From Nocardia cerradoensis NBRC 101014 (GTDB taxonomy: Bacteria > Actinomycetota > Actinomycetes > Mycobacteriales > Mycobacteriaceae), in assembly GCF_000308535.1 (NCBI RefSeq), contig NZ_BAFW01000005.1:1-64000 (forward strand): a DNA stretch of 64,000 nt, given 5' to 3'. Below are positions 28,521 through 38,606 of the stretch, piece by piece. The notes under the pieces were generated by a model. That model searched no databases. It had not been told where the DNA came from and was given only the letters and a program-made list of their open reading frames with translations. Made by a program: the position numbers and the translations under genes. Position 1 is the first letter of the stretch. Each line of letters opens with the position of its first letter.

Positions 28521-29333
28521 GTGGCGCAGTACCCGGCTGGATCGTTGCCCGAGCAGTATCCGCGCAAACCGCCGGCGCTGTGGACCGATCTGGTGATGCT
28601 GGCGCTCGCCGTGGTCTCGGTGGGTCTGGTCACCTGGATCACCTTCTTCACCGTGCCGCAGCACACGTATCACGTGATCGTGGTGGTCGACACCGCGATC
28701 TGCGCGGTGTTCGCCCTCGAATTCCTCTGGCGCTGGCGGCGTGCGGATTGGTCGTGGACCTTCCCGTTCGTCTACTGGTACGAGGTCCTGGGCATGATCC
28801 CGGTGACCAGCCCGTTCTTCCGGGGCTTCCGGTTGCTGCGCATCGTCGTGATCCTGGTCCGGTTGGCCCGCGTCGCCGACCGGGCTTTCGGCGACCGGGT
28901 CACGGCCGCGGTGGTGAACCGCTCGGTCGGCGTGATCGTCGACGCGGTCCGGCGCCCGGTCACCATGGCCGTGCTGGAGGAGGTCGCCGATGTGCTGCGC
29001 CGCGGCCGGTACACCCACAACATCGCCGCGGCGCTGGAGGAGAACCGCGACGAACTCGACGCCATGATCCTCGAGCTGATCAAGAAGGATCCGGCGGTCG
29101 GGCGGGTGCGTTACCTGCCGTTCCACGAGGAGATCATCCACGGTATCGCCGACGCCAGTTTCCGGATCGTCTTCCAGGTGCTGGCCGATCCGCGTACCGA
29201 CGAACTGGTCGGAGATGTGTTGCGCGAGAACATCAATCAGATGCGGGACGCGGTGCGCGCCGGCGGGCACGTGCCGGAGGCGGTGGATCACAGACTGCAG
29301 CAGCGTGTTTCGCCCGAACGGGCACCGCGCTAG
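28521..29333 (+). CDS. Voltage-sensor-like four-helix membrane protein with a soluble helical C-terminal domain
   Basis: A 270-residue protein. Four hydrophobic segments are visible: LWTDLVMLALAVVSVGLVTWITFF, YHVIVVVDTAICAVFALEFLW, an aromatic third helix (WTFPFVYWYEVLGMIPV) and a fourth, RLLRIVVILVRLARV, with arginines at three- to four-residue spacing like S4 of ion channels. No pore helix or selectivity filter follows. Instead there are about 150 residues of soluble helices (VLEEVADVLRRGRYTHNIAAALEEN...). It may be annotated as an ion transporter, but only the sensor module is seen. GTG at 28521 is preferred because GGAAGGGA lies just before it; an upstream GTG at 28506 is possible. Convergent with the LtrA gene. 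Confidence 0.75.
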   Translation: MAQYPAGSLPEQYPRKPPALWTDLVMLALAVVSVGLVTWITFFTVPQHTYHVIVVVDTAICAVFALEFLWRWRRADWSWTFPFVYWYEVLGMIPVTSPFFRGFRLLRIVVILVRLARVADRAFGDRVTAAVVNRSVGVIVDAVRRPVTMAVLEEVADVLRRGRYTHNIAAALEENRDELDAMILELIKKDPAVGRVRYLPFHEEIIHGIADASFRIVFQVLADPRTDELVGDVLRENINQMRDAVRAGGHVPEAVDHRLQQRVSPERAPR

Positions 29334-29346
29334 TCGGGTTCGGCGG

Positions 29347-30552
29347 TCAGTGCGCGTGCCGCACCGCGTCGCGTGGTTGCGCGTAACGCACTGTCTCCCA
29401 GACGATCAGCACGGTGAGCACCGCGCACAGCAGCGCCAGTGCGGCCATCGCCGGCAGCTGTCCGGCGAGCGGAACCAGAGCGATCAGAACCGCCGCGGTG
29501 GCCAGGCGCGGCCACAGCACCACCCGGGTCGCGTAATGCCGGAACCAGACCAGTGCCAGCAGGTACAGCACCACGCCGCCGTAGAGCGCGAACAGGGGAA
29601 TGCCGTGCAGCCGATCGTGCAGGGTATGTCCGGCCGCGCCGCCGAGATAGTTCAGCGTCTTCTTCAATCCGAGCGACATGGCGACGATGCCGGCCACCAT
29701 CGGGAAGTGCAGAAAGGTGTAGCAGTTGCGCGCGATCCGGATCCGGCGCGGACCCGAGGCCTCGGTCATCGCGCGTTCCACGACGGTCGCGGCGACGTCG
29801 AAGTAGGCCCACCACAGCAGGCCCGAAACCGCCAGTGCCAGCAGCGATCCCACGGTGATCGGCCACGAGATCGGCAGCCCGGCCACGCCGACGCCGATGG
29901 AGACGATCGATTCCCCCAGCGCGACGATCACGATCAGGCCGTGCCGCTCGGCGAAGTGCGAGGCCGAATTCACGCGCCAGTCGTTACCGGCGAAGAAGGT
30001 CCAGACCATATCGCCGGCGATGGCCGCGATCCACAGCACGATCTGCACCGTGCCGTGTTCGACAGCCGCCACGATCAGCAGTGCGGTGCCGATGGTGATC
30101 GAGCCGCCGGCCCAGCGGCCGACCTGCCCGCGCAGCTGCCGGTCCTCGGTACTGGCCAGCCAGAACATCCCCAGATGGACCAGCCGGATCACGAGATATC
30201 CGATGGCGAACACGAGTGGTCCGTACCAGCCGCCCGGCATGTCGTGGAAGGCCTCGGGAATCACCTCGGCGACGATGAGTCCCGCGCCCATGGCCGCGAA
30301 CATGGCCACCCGGGCCACTCCCTCGTCGGCCTTCACCACATTGCCCAGCCAGGCGTAGGCGATCCACACCCACCACATCACCGCGAGCACCAGCGCGGCC
30401 CGCAGCATGTTGAGCGCGGTGACGTCGTGGGCGGCCAGATCGGTCACCTGGGTGAAGGCGAAAACCAGGACGAGGTCGAAGAAGAGTTCCAGCTGGGTTA
30501 CCGAGGCGTCCTCGGTGACCGCTTGAATGCGCGTGCGTCTGACACCGGTCAT
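29347..30552 (-). CDS. Low-temperature-requirement A (LtrA) family membrane protein
   Basis: A 401-residue polytopic membrane protein with about 10-12 helices. It has both LtrA hallmarks: VTQLELFFDLVLVFAFTQVTDL near the N-terminus and SHFAERHGLIVIVALGESIVSIG in the middle. The family was named from a Listeria mutant unable to grow in the cold; the biochemical function is not established. Start ATG at 30552 (GTG two codons earlier is possible). Its stop lies 13 bases from that of the voltage-sensor-like gene. Monocistronic. Confidence 0.88.
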   Translation of the reverse strand: MTGVRRTRIQAVTEDASVTQLELFFDLVLVFAFTQVTDLAAHDVTALNMLRAALVLAVMWWVWIAYAWLGNVVKADEGVARVAMFAAMGAGLIVAEVIPEAFHDMPGGWYGPLVFAIGYLVIRLVHLGMFWLASTEDRQLRGQVGRWAGGSITIGTALLIVAAVEHGTVQIVLWIAAIAGDMVWTFFAGNDWRVNSASHFAERHGLIVIVALGESIVSIGVGVAGLPISWPITVGSLLALAVSGLLWWAYFDVAATVVERAMTEASGPRRIRIARNCYTFLHFPMVAGIVAMSLGLKKTLNYLGGAAGHTLHDRLHGIPLFALYGGVVLYLLALVWFRHYATRVVLWPRLATAAVLIALVPLAGQLPAMAALALLCAVLTVLIVWETVRYAQPRDAVRHAH

Positions 30553-30606
30553 TCGCACATCGTGGCAGGAAGCCGACGTCAGCGCCCGCGACGGCGAACC
30601 TCTCGG

Positions 30607-31065
30607 TCAGCCGACCTCGTAGTTCTCGCCGAAGGGAAATTTTTCGATGTACTCGATGAGGTTCTGCACGGCCTCGTCGTTGGCCCGCGACAGCGTGCGC
30701 TTGAGCAGCAGACCGGGAACGGGGATCGGCAGATACACCTCGGAGTGGTACCAGACCTCGGTGCCCTCGGCGGTCTCCTCGATGTCGAACCAGCCCTTGC
30801 CGCCGCCACCGGCGGCGCTCTCCATCACTTCCCAGGAGATGCGTTCCGGGGTGCAGGTGTACTCGAGGACCTGACGGTCGGAGTTGTTGAGGGTCGTCAC
30901 CGTGGCGTAGACGCGGCGGGGACGGTCGAATTCGTCGCGGGTCGCGACGCGCACATCGCGGTGCGCAGGCGACCATTCCGGAATCCGCTCGACGGCCAGC
31001 AATGCTTCCTGAACCTGATCGGGTTCGACATCGATGATGAATCGGTGATCGGTCTTCGTGCGCAT
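30607..31065 (-). CDS. SRPBCC family (cyclase/dehydrase-like) protein
   Basis: A 152-residue helix-grip protein: HRFIIDVEPDQVQEALLAVERIPEWSPAHRDVRV at the start, YTCTPERISWEVMESAAGGGGKGWFDIEE in the middle, and the long C-terminal helix LLKRTLSRANDEAVQNLIEYIEKF. Members bind lipids or polyketides in the cavity. The ATG at 31065 has GGAGGG seven bases upstream. The LtrA gene starts about 55 bases downstream in the same direction and may be read from the same message. Confidence 0.82.
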   Translation of the reverse strand: MRTKTDHRFIIDVEPDQVQEALLAVERIPEWSPAHRDVRVATRDEFDRPRRVYATVTTLNNSDRQVLEYTCTPERISWEVMESAAGGGGKGWFDIEETAEGTEVWYHSEVYLPIPVPGLLLKRTLSRANDEAVQNLIEYIEKFPFGENYEVG

Positions 31066-31338
31066 GTCTTGCCCTCCACTGCTTCGGCCGATTGTCTCCG
31101 CCGTCACACGCGGTCGTCAACCGTGTGGTCTGTTCCCGGAGTTACAGAGACCGACCAGTCTGATTAGGTTCGGTCGGGCGTGCCGAGTTTGCGGTCGCGC
31201 TGCCGGGGCGGATCGGCGGCGTACTCGGCATCGGCCTGCCTCGCCGGTGGCCCGGCGATTGCCGGGTGAGCGGTCGCTTGCCCGAAGAGGGACTGCCCCC
31301 GAGTGGGAAAGGGGGCTTGACGTTGCTCGTCCGCACAG

Positions 31339-31524
31339 CTACCGGTGGTGAAGGACCTCCCAGTCGGGCCCCGGAAAGACCAGACTTTCGTGCCCGTCCT
31401 CGAACCGGACGACATAGGGTGGGGCGCCGTCGCTGCCGCGCGCCTCGATGATTTCGCCGGTGCGTTCGGGCATTCCCACAGCATTGCTGTGAACGCGGAT
31501 GTGATCGCCTACATGCGCCTGCAT
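31339..31524 (-). CDS. DUF1918 protein
   Basis: A 61-residue SH3-barrel-like protein of the DUF1918 family: MQAHVGDHIRVHSNAVGMPERTGEI, then PPYVVRFEDGHESLVFPGPDW. The family is widespread and small in actinobacteria, with no assigned function; a nucleic-acid or protein interaction role is often suspected. An ATG three codons upstream (31533) is possible. About 270 bases between it and the SRPBCC gene hold no convincing gene. Confidence 0.85.
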   Translation of the reverse strand: MQAHVGDHIRVHSNAVGMPERTGEIIEARGSDGAPPYVVRFEDGHESLVFPGPDWEVLHHR

Positions 31525-31642
31525 GCCCGCCATTATCGTTCGATGTGATACTGCTCACAAGTCAATGTCATAGTTCCCTGCCGCCCGAATCGCCTCCTCG
31601 TTGCAACCCTCCGAATCGGCGCGCAGCAACTTCCGCATCCTC

Positions 31643-31684
31643 TTGACACCACTGCGTCTGTAGTACTACGTTTAAACCACTACA
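31643..31684 (+). promoter_or_regulatory. Promoter and dyad before the DHFR-like gene
   Basis: TTGACA (31643-31648) and TACGTT (31667-31672) are 18 bases apart. The -10 region is embedded in AT-rich dyads: GTAGTACTAC at 31660-31669, TGTAGT (31659-31664) with ACTACA (31679-31684), and the central palindrome GTTTAAAC (31670-31677). Likely operator of an unlinked repressor. Confidence 0.55.
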
Positions 31685-31715
31685 ACTAGAGTGCAACAGG
31701 CAAGGCGGTATCAGG

Positions 31716-32291
31716 ATGCGAAAGCTCGTCTACTACGTCGGCGTCTCCCTCGACGGCTATATCGCCGGCCCGGGTGGCGAGTTCGATGTCTACCCCGTGT
31801 CCCAGGAGATGTCGGACTGGTTCAACCAGCGGTATCCGGAGGTGGTGCCCACCCATATCCGCCCGCACGTGAATCTGCCGGTGGCAACTCCGAATCGGGA
31901 ATGGGACACGCTGATCATGGGGCGCGGGACCTACGAACCCGCGCTGGAGATCGGTGTCACCAGCCCGTATGCGCATATGAAGCAGTACGTCGTCTCGACC
32001 ACCCTGGACCCGGTGGACGATCCGAATGTCGAGGTCGTGGCCGACGATCCGGTCGCGCTGGTGCGGAAGTTGAAGCAGCAGGACGGCAAGGGCATCTGGC
32101 TGTGCGGCGGCGGCACACTCGCCGGTGCCCTGATCGACGAGATCGACGAGGTGATCATCAAGAGCTATCCCTTGCTGCTCGGCGCCGGGATCTCGGTGGT
32201 GTCGGGCAACTTCTCGCCGACCGCCTTCCGGCCGGTCCGGCGGCAGGAGTTCGGCAACGGTACCCAGGTCACCTGGTTCGAGCGCGCCTGA
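31716..32291 (+). CDS. Dihydrofolate-reductase-fold (RibD C-terminal-like) protein
   Basis: A 191-residue protein starting MRKLVYYVGVSLDGYIAG, the hallmark of the YyaP/YwjB-type RibD_C family. It continues with TLIMGRGTYEPAL and GIWLCGGGTLAGALIDEIDEVIIKSYPLLLGAGI, which carry the NADPH-binding glycine motifs. The family contains reductases of unknown substrate; it is not the housekeeping folate enzyme. It sits alone behind a dyad-rich promoter and ends seven bases from the convergent YjbQ gene. Confidence 0.85.
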   Translation: MRKLVYYVGVSLDGYIAGPGGEFDVYPVSQEMSDWFNQRYPEVVPTHIRPHVNLPVATPNREWDTLIMGRGTYEPALEIGVTSPYAHMKQYVVSTTLDPVDDPNVEVVADDPVALVRKLKQQDGKGIWLCGGGTLAGALIDEIDEVIIKSYPLLLGAGISVVSGNFSPTAFRPVRRQEFGNGTQVTWFERA

Positions 32292-32297
32292 GCAGGA

Positions 32298-32714
32298 TCA
32301 TCCGGCATCGCGCAGGAAGGACAGGCGCACCCGGCGGATCGGGTTGTCGACGTTGAGGTCCACGAAGGCGATCGACTGCCAGGTGCCGAGCGTCAGCTCG
32401 CCGCCCAGCACCGGCACGGTGGCGTAGGGGGCGATCAGCGCGGGCATGACGTGCGAGCGGCCGTGCCCGCGCGAGCCGTGGGCGTGCCGCCAGCGATCGT
32501 CGGCCGGCAGCAGATCGCGCAGGGCGCGCAGCAGATCGTCGTCGCTGCCCGCGCCGAGCTCTATCAGGGCCACGCCGGCGGTGGCGTGCGGGACGAAGAC
32601 GTGCAGCAGTCCGTCGCCGCCGCCGGCCTCGCGCAGAAACGTGGCGCACTGCGGGGTGAGGTCGTGGACGACCTCGCGATCACCGGTGTGCAGCTCGATT
32701 TCGATGCTCTTCAT
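32298..32714 (-). CDS. YjbQ family protein (UPF0047; secondary thiamine-phosphate synthase-like)
   Basis: A 138-residue beta-barrel protein with the family motifs VFVPHATAGVALIE (the conserved His), SRGHGRSHVMPALIAP and GGELTLGTWQSIAFVDL. YjbQ can substitute weakly for ThiE, but its main physiological role is unsettled. ATG at 32714 chosen because the family starts here (MKSIEIELHTGDREVVHDLT). Monocistronic. Confidence 0.88.
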   Translation of the reverse strand: MKSIEIELHTGDREVVHDLTPQCATFLREAGGGDGLLHVFVPHATAGVALIELGAGSDDDLLRALRDLLPADDRWRHAHGSRGHGRSHVMPALIAPYATVPVLGGELTLGTWQSIAFVDLNVDNPIRRVRLSFLRDAG

Positions 32715-33102
32715 AGGCCCATCGTGCGCTTTCGCCGCGAGGTACATGGGGAACTCGCGGGAAGGGGTTCGCCGACCAGGTGCTAAACCGGTCGGTGTGA
32801 TTACTCACACCGGTACGCCGGCTGTTCGGGCGGGAGCGGCTCACCGACTCCGGCGGACCCGGGAAACCGCTGATGAACGGGGCTGTTCGCGCCGATCATG
32901 ATGGCCCGCAAGGGCTCTGCCGTGGTGGCCGCGCCGCGCAGCGCCGTCCCGGGACGGGATCGCCGCTGGTCCGGGTAGCGAATTCGGGTGACGAACCCGG
33001 CCGATGCCGGTGGCCGCTCGGAGGTAGCCCACCACCGGGCGTACTCCGATCGGTAGTCTTATTGGCTGTAACAGCAGCTAGTCGATCTTGGAGGACCCCA
33101 CT
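32715..33102. other. 388-base intergenic region upstream of ask
   Basis: No convincing gene. It contains a perfect 14-bp palindrome CCGTCCC/GGGACGG (32944-32957). It must hold the promoters of the divergent yjbQ-like gene and of ask-asd. No known riboswitch was recognised. Confidence 0.5.
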
Positions 33103-35405
<2,303 letters not shown>

Positions 35406-35422
35406 CACCGCGTTCTCTGTCG

Positions 35423-35452
35423 AACGGGCTGTCCGATCACGGGCGGCCCGTT
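35423..35452. terminator. Hairpin between asd and the convergent tetR-like gene
   Basis: AACGGGC (35423-35429) pairs with GCCCGTT (35446-35452), 7 bp with a 16-base loop, followed by T's. It lies between two convergent stop codons. Confidence 0.5.
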
Positions 35453-35466
35453 TCGCTGTCGATCGC

Positions 35467-36063
35467 TCAGCCGGCCGGCGCGCAGCGGGCCCGGAGTCCG
35501 TCGAAGACGACGGCGAACGCGCGGGCTCGCTGCTCGCCGGTGGCGGTGTGCGTGCCCGCGAAGGTGCCCTTCAGCACCCGCATCAGATCGTCGAAGTCGA
35601 TATCGTCGCGGATCGCGCCGGCATCCTGCGCCCGGCGTAGCAACCGGGCGATGGCCGCCTGGAATTCCTTTGTGGGACCGGTGATCTCGATCATCTGGTG
35701 ACCGCCCAGCGCATCGGCGAGATCGCGTTTGACCCCACCCTCGGCGACCATGTGGTCCAGCAGGGCGAAGAAGGCGGCCCCCGGATCGTCGGCGGTTTCG
35801 AGCCCGCGCGCGTAGTCGATCATTCGCTCGATGTTGTCGACGATGGCGGCGTGGAACAGGGCTTCCTTGGTGGGGAAGTGGCGGTAGACGGTCCCGGGGC
35901 CTACTCCGGCGCGCCGGGCGATCTCGTCCAGCGGAACCGAAATACCTTCGGCGGCAAACGCTTCCCGCGCGGCGGCGAGTACCCGCTCCCGGTTGCGGCG
36001 GGCGTCGGCGCGCAGGGCGCGGCGCGGTTCGGCCGCCGGGTCCGCTAACTGTTTCTCCGCCAC
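35467..36063 (-). CDS. TetR-family regulator
   Basis: A 198-residue repressor. The helix-turn-helix is RNRERVLAAAREAFAAEGISVPLDEIARRAGVGPGTVYRHFPTKEALF-like, at about 22-70, and the rest is the helical ligand domain. Divergent from the SnoaL gene, with two near-identical 19-bp repeats between them. It is therefore probably the autoregulated repressor of that gene. GTG start at 36063. Confidence 0.9.
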   Translation of the reverse strand: MAEKQLADPAAEPRRALRADARRNRERVLAAAREAFAAEGISVPLDEIARRAGVGPGTVYRHFPTKEALFHAAIVDNIERMIDYARGLETADDPGAAFFALLDHMVAEGGVKRDLADALGGHQMIEITGPTKEFQAAIARLLRRAQDAGAIRDDIDFDDLMRVLKGTFAGTHTATGEQRARAFAVVFDGLRARCAPAG

Positions 36064-36086
36064 AGCGCGAGTCTACCCGGTAATCG

Positions 36087-36135
36087 TTGACAAACGGGGC
36101 GTGCGTTCCGGATCATAAACGGGGCGTACGTTCCG
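36087..36135. promoter_or_regulatory. Paired 19-bp operator repeats between tetR and snoaL genes
   Basis: Direct repeats at 36092-36110 and 36117-36135 differ at one base (AAACGGGGCGTGCGTTCCG versus a copy with A for the second G of GTGC). Each unit is itself a partial dyad (AACG...CGTT). TTGACA (36087-36092) abuts the first copy, so binding would block the promoter toward snoaL. Confidence 0.75.
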
Positions 36136-36157
36136 CTTCTAATAGAGGGAGTTTGTC

Positions 36158-36574
36158 ATGGTTTCCAGTTCGGTGCGCGGTGCCCGCCAGGTGGTCGAGG
36201 ACCTGTTCGCGACATTGCCGGTGCGTGATGCCGATGCCTTCGTCGCGGCGCTCGCTCCCGATGCGGTATTCGAGATCCCGTTCCCGATCGCGGGTATGCC
36301 GGAGCGGCTCGAGGGACGGGAGGCGATCCGCGAACACCTCGCGCAGCGCTGGTCGGGTCGGTCGGGTATCGAGGTGCACGGCGTTTATCCCACGGTCTAC
36401 GAATCCACCGAGGAGGGCGTGCTTTTCGTGGAGAACGAGGTGGATATGACGGTGCCCGGCGCACCGCGTGCGCGAGTGCGTACCTCGGTCAATGTGGTGC
36501 ACGTGCGGAACGGGGAGATCACCCTGTTCCGGGATTACATGGACACCGCGGGGATCGCGCGTATCACCGGCTGA
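36158..36574 (+). CDS. SnoaL-like (NTF2-fold) protein
   Basis: A 138-residue alpha+beta barrel protein of the SnoaL/ketosteroid-isomerase fold: ARQVVEDLFATLPVRDADAFVAALAPDAVFEIPFP, then LEGREAIREHL and VVHVRNGEITLFRDYMDTAGI, with the typical Tyr/Asp pocket. Substrate unknown. RBS AGAGGGAG precedes the ATG. Controlled by the divergent TetR by inference. Confidence 0.85.
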   Translation: MVSSSVRGARQVVEDLFATLPVRDADAFVAALAPDAVFEIPFPIAGMPERLEGREAIREHLAQRWSGRSGIEVHGVYPTVYESTEEGVLFVENEVDMTVPGAPRARVRTSVNVVHVRNGEITLFRDYMDTAGIARITG

Positions 36575-36617
36575 CCGGCGCCGCGGGGCCGTCGGGTCCC
36601 TGCTCGCGGCGTCGTCC

Positions 36618-37964
36618 TCAGCGGATGCCGGGTGTGCGGGGGTCCGGGCCGAGGCAGACCAGCAGCGCGCAGCCGGGCGGTGCGTCGGAGAAGGGCGGCG
36701 CCAGCGGGGTCTGCAAACAGGACAGCACGGTGCACCCGGGATAGGCGTCGGGTCCGATGCCGAATACCGCGAGGGTGATGTCGGGATCGAAGAAGGCGCG
36801 GGGGTCCAAGGTCACCGGCGGCTCGACATAGGGCCCGGGGTCCGCGATCGGCGGTTGTTCGAAGGCGCCGAGCAGTCGCCGGAAGAACTCCCAGGTCAAC
36901 TCGGTCAGGTTCTGAACGATCCCGGTCGGGCCGCCGTTGCTTCGGTTGCCGAAGACGCCGGTCCACACCACGGTGAGGTCCAGGCTGGGGATGAGGAAGA
37001 CGTCCTGCAGACCGAGTCCGGACATCGCGAAGACATCCGGGGGCAGGAACGACGGAATCTCGATGCACCCGGGGCGGGCCCAGAACAGATAGCCGTAACA
37101 TTCGCGGCCCGGGCCCGTTTGCTGGGCGCGGCGCAGATAGTCGGCCGAGACCACCCGCACCCCGTTCCAGTCGCCGTCGCCGGCGACCAGCAGGGCGATC
37201 TTGGCGAGATCGTCCGGCGGGATCATCAGGTGCGCGTAGCCGTAGGTGTGACCGGAACGGTCGCGGGCCCAGTAGTAGTCGCCGCGCTGAATACCCAAGG
37301 GGGAGAACAGTTCCCGTTGCGCGAACTGTTGCAGCGGTTCGCCGACGGCCAGCTCGGTCACGTACGACAGCAGATCGACGTTGCGCTGACTGTAGGAGAA
37401 CCGGGTGCCGGGCGGATTGTCGAGCGGGACCCCGAGCGCCTGCACCGCACTGTTCGGATCGATCGGCACCACCCCGGAGACGCCCTCGTTGATCACTCCC
37501 ACGCGCAGGCCGGAGCGCTCGGTGAGCAAATCCTCGACGGTGATCGCGCGGTGCGCGGCGTCGCCGAGTCCGGGCGGCAGATAGCGGTCGATCGGCGCGT
37601 CGATATCGAGTTTGCCCTGATCCCAGGCGATTCCGGCGATCAGCGAGACCACGCTCTTGGTGACGCTCCAGATATTCCACGGCGTGGTATCGGTGGCGTC
37701 GTTGTGTGCGCCGGAGCCGATCAGGCAGTTGTGCCGGAAGACCTTGACGTTCAGCCGGTTGCGTTCGTCGGCGAACCGCAGGGCGGACGCCAGCCGGGCC
37801 GAATCCAGACCGGCCGATTCCGGTGTGGCCCGTTCGAATTCGCGTCCGGACGAGACGGCGCAGGTCGGTGGATCCTCCGCTCGTGCCGGTACCGCGGTGG
37901 CGCAGGCACCACCGATCAGTACGACGACGAGAACCCCGATGACCCAGCCGCGTAGGCGTCCCAT
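36618..37964 (-). CDS. Exported serine hydrolase, beta-lactamase/EstB family
   Basis: A 448-residue protein with a signal peptide (hydrophobic WVIGVLVVVLIGGACATAV, cut near ARAEDPP). The SxxK motif SVTK is at 100-103; the tyrosine motif reads YSQ rather than the usual YxN. The penicillin-binding-protein fold continues through GIQRGDYYWARDRSGHTYGYAHL. A ~90-residue C-terminal extension rich in Pro/Cys (CTVLSCLQTPLAPP, CALLVCLGPDP) is unusual and may be disulfide bonded or surface attached. Esterase or D-alanyl-D-alanine peptidase activity is more likely than true beta-lactamase. No clean lipobox. Convergent with the SnoaL gene. Confidence 0.82.
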   Translation of the reverse strand: MGRLRGWVIGVLVVVLIGGACATAVPARAEDPPTCAVSSGREFERATPESAGLDSARLASALRFADERNRLNVKVFRHNCLIGSGAHNDATDTTPWNIWSVTKSVVSLIAGIAWDQGKLDIDAPIDRYLPPGLGDAAHRAITVEDLLTERSGLRVGVINEGVSGVVPIDPNSAVQALGVPLDNPPGTRFSYSQRNVDLLSYVTELAVGEPLQQFAQRELFSPLGIQRGDYYWARDRSGHTYGYAHLMIPPDDLAKIALLVAGDGDWNGVRVVSADYLRRAQQTGPGRECYGYLFWARPGCIEIPSFLPPDVFAMSGLGLQDVFLIPSLDLTVVWTGVFGNRSNGGPTGIVQNLTELTWEFFRRLLGAFEQPPIADPGPYVEPPVTLDPRAFFDPDITLAVFGIGPDAYPGCTVLSCLQTPLAPPFSDAPPGCALLVCLGPDPRTPGIR

Positions 37965-38086
37965 GAGTCGAGGTTAACGACGGGCATCCGGCCGCGGTGT
38001 CCAACACGCAACCGCTGCAATCAAATCGGAATCGGCGTCGCGGCGTTCGAGTGAGTGCTGTGACGCCGGTAACATCCCTTTCGGTC

Positions 38087-38109
38087 TTTTCTTGACTTAT
38101 TCCAGAAAA
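38087..38109 (+). promoter_or_regulatory. Fur-type operator and promoter before furA
   Basis: TTTTC (38087-38091) and GAAAA (38105-38109) flank CTTGACTTATTCCAG, matching the mycobacterial and streptomycete FurA box. TTGACT at 38092-38097 is the probable -35. It lies 17 bases before the furA start, so self-repression is expected. Confidence 0.72.
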
Positions 38110-38125
38110 TGGGCAGACTGGGTTC

Positions 38126-38548
38126 ATGCACACCGAAGGTTTCGATCCGCGCGAACGATTGCGTGCGGCCGGCCTGCGGGTTACCCGCCCGCGGGTGGCG
38201 GTGCTGGAAGCGGTTGCGGCCCATCCGCATTCGGATGCCGACCGGGTGGCTGCCGCGGTCCGGCAGGAGCTGGGCTCGGTATCGACACAGGCCGTCTACG
38301 ACGTCCTGCACGCCTGTGTGGGCGCCGGCCTGCTGCGCCGGATCGAACCGGCTGGTTCGGCGGCGCGGTACGAAACCCGCATCGCCGACAACCACCACCA
38401 TCTGGTGTGCCGGAACTGCGGCACGGTCGTGGACGTGGACTGTGCCGTGGGCCGTGCCCCCTGCCTCGACCCGTCGGATGCGCACGGGTTCACGATCGAC
38501 GAAGCCGAGGTCGTGTTCTGGGGACTCTGCCCGCAATGCCGTCGGTGA
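38126..38548 (+). CDS. furA: Fur-family peroxide/iron regulator, FurA-like
   Basis: A 140-residue Fur protein. Winged helix [53 protein letters not shown]; dimerisation domain with [18 protein letters not shown] and a C-terminal CPQC, giving two CxxC pairs for structural zinc. It lies 58 bases upstream of the catalase gene, the classic furA-kat arrangement, and is preceded by its own box. Predicted to derepress the pair under peroxide. Confidence 0.92.
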   Translation: MHTEGFDPRERLRAAGLRVTRPRVAVLEAVAAHPHSDADRVAAAVRQELGSVSTQAVYDVLHACVGAGLLRRIEPAGSAARYETRIADNHHHLVCRNCGTVVDVDCAVGRAPCLDPSDAHGFTIDEAEVVFWGLCPQCRR

Positions 38549-38606
38549 CGACGCGCCATCACGATGGCCCGGACATCCCGGGCGACAGCTGAAACAGGAG
38601 GCTGCG

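Noticed and set aside
29215..31167. A 650-codon plus-strand frame spanning the LtrA and SRPBCC genes
   Set aside because: It runs antisense through two minus-strand genes and translates to Arg/His/Gln-rich sequence.
32715..33102. Possible lysine or other riboswitch before ask
   Set aside because: No recognised aptamer core or expression-platform hairpin was found; only a 14-bp palindrome stands out.
38109..38606. Upstream extension of the catalase frame
   Set aside because: It overlaps furA in another frame; the AGGAGG-preceded ATG at 38607 gives the normal catalase length.
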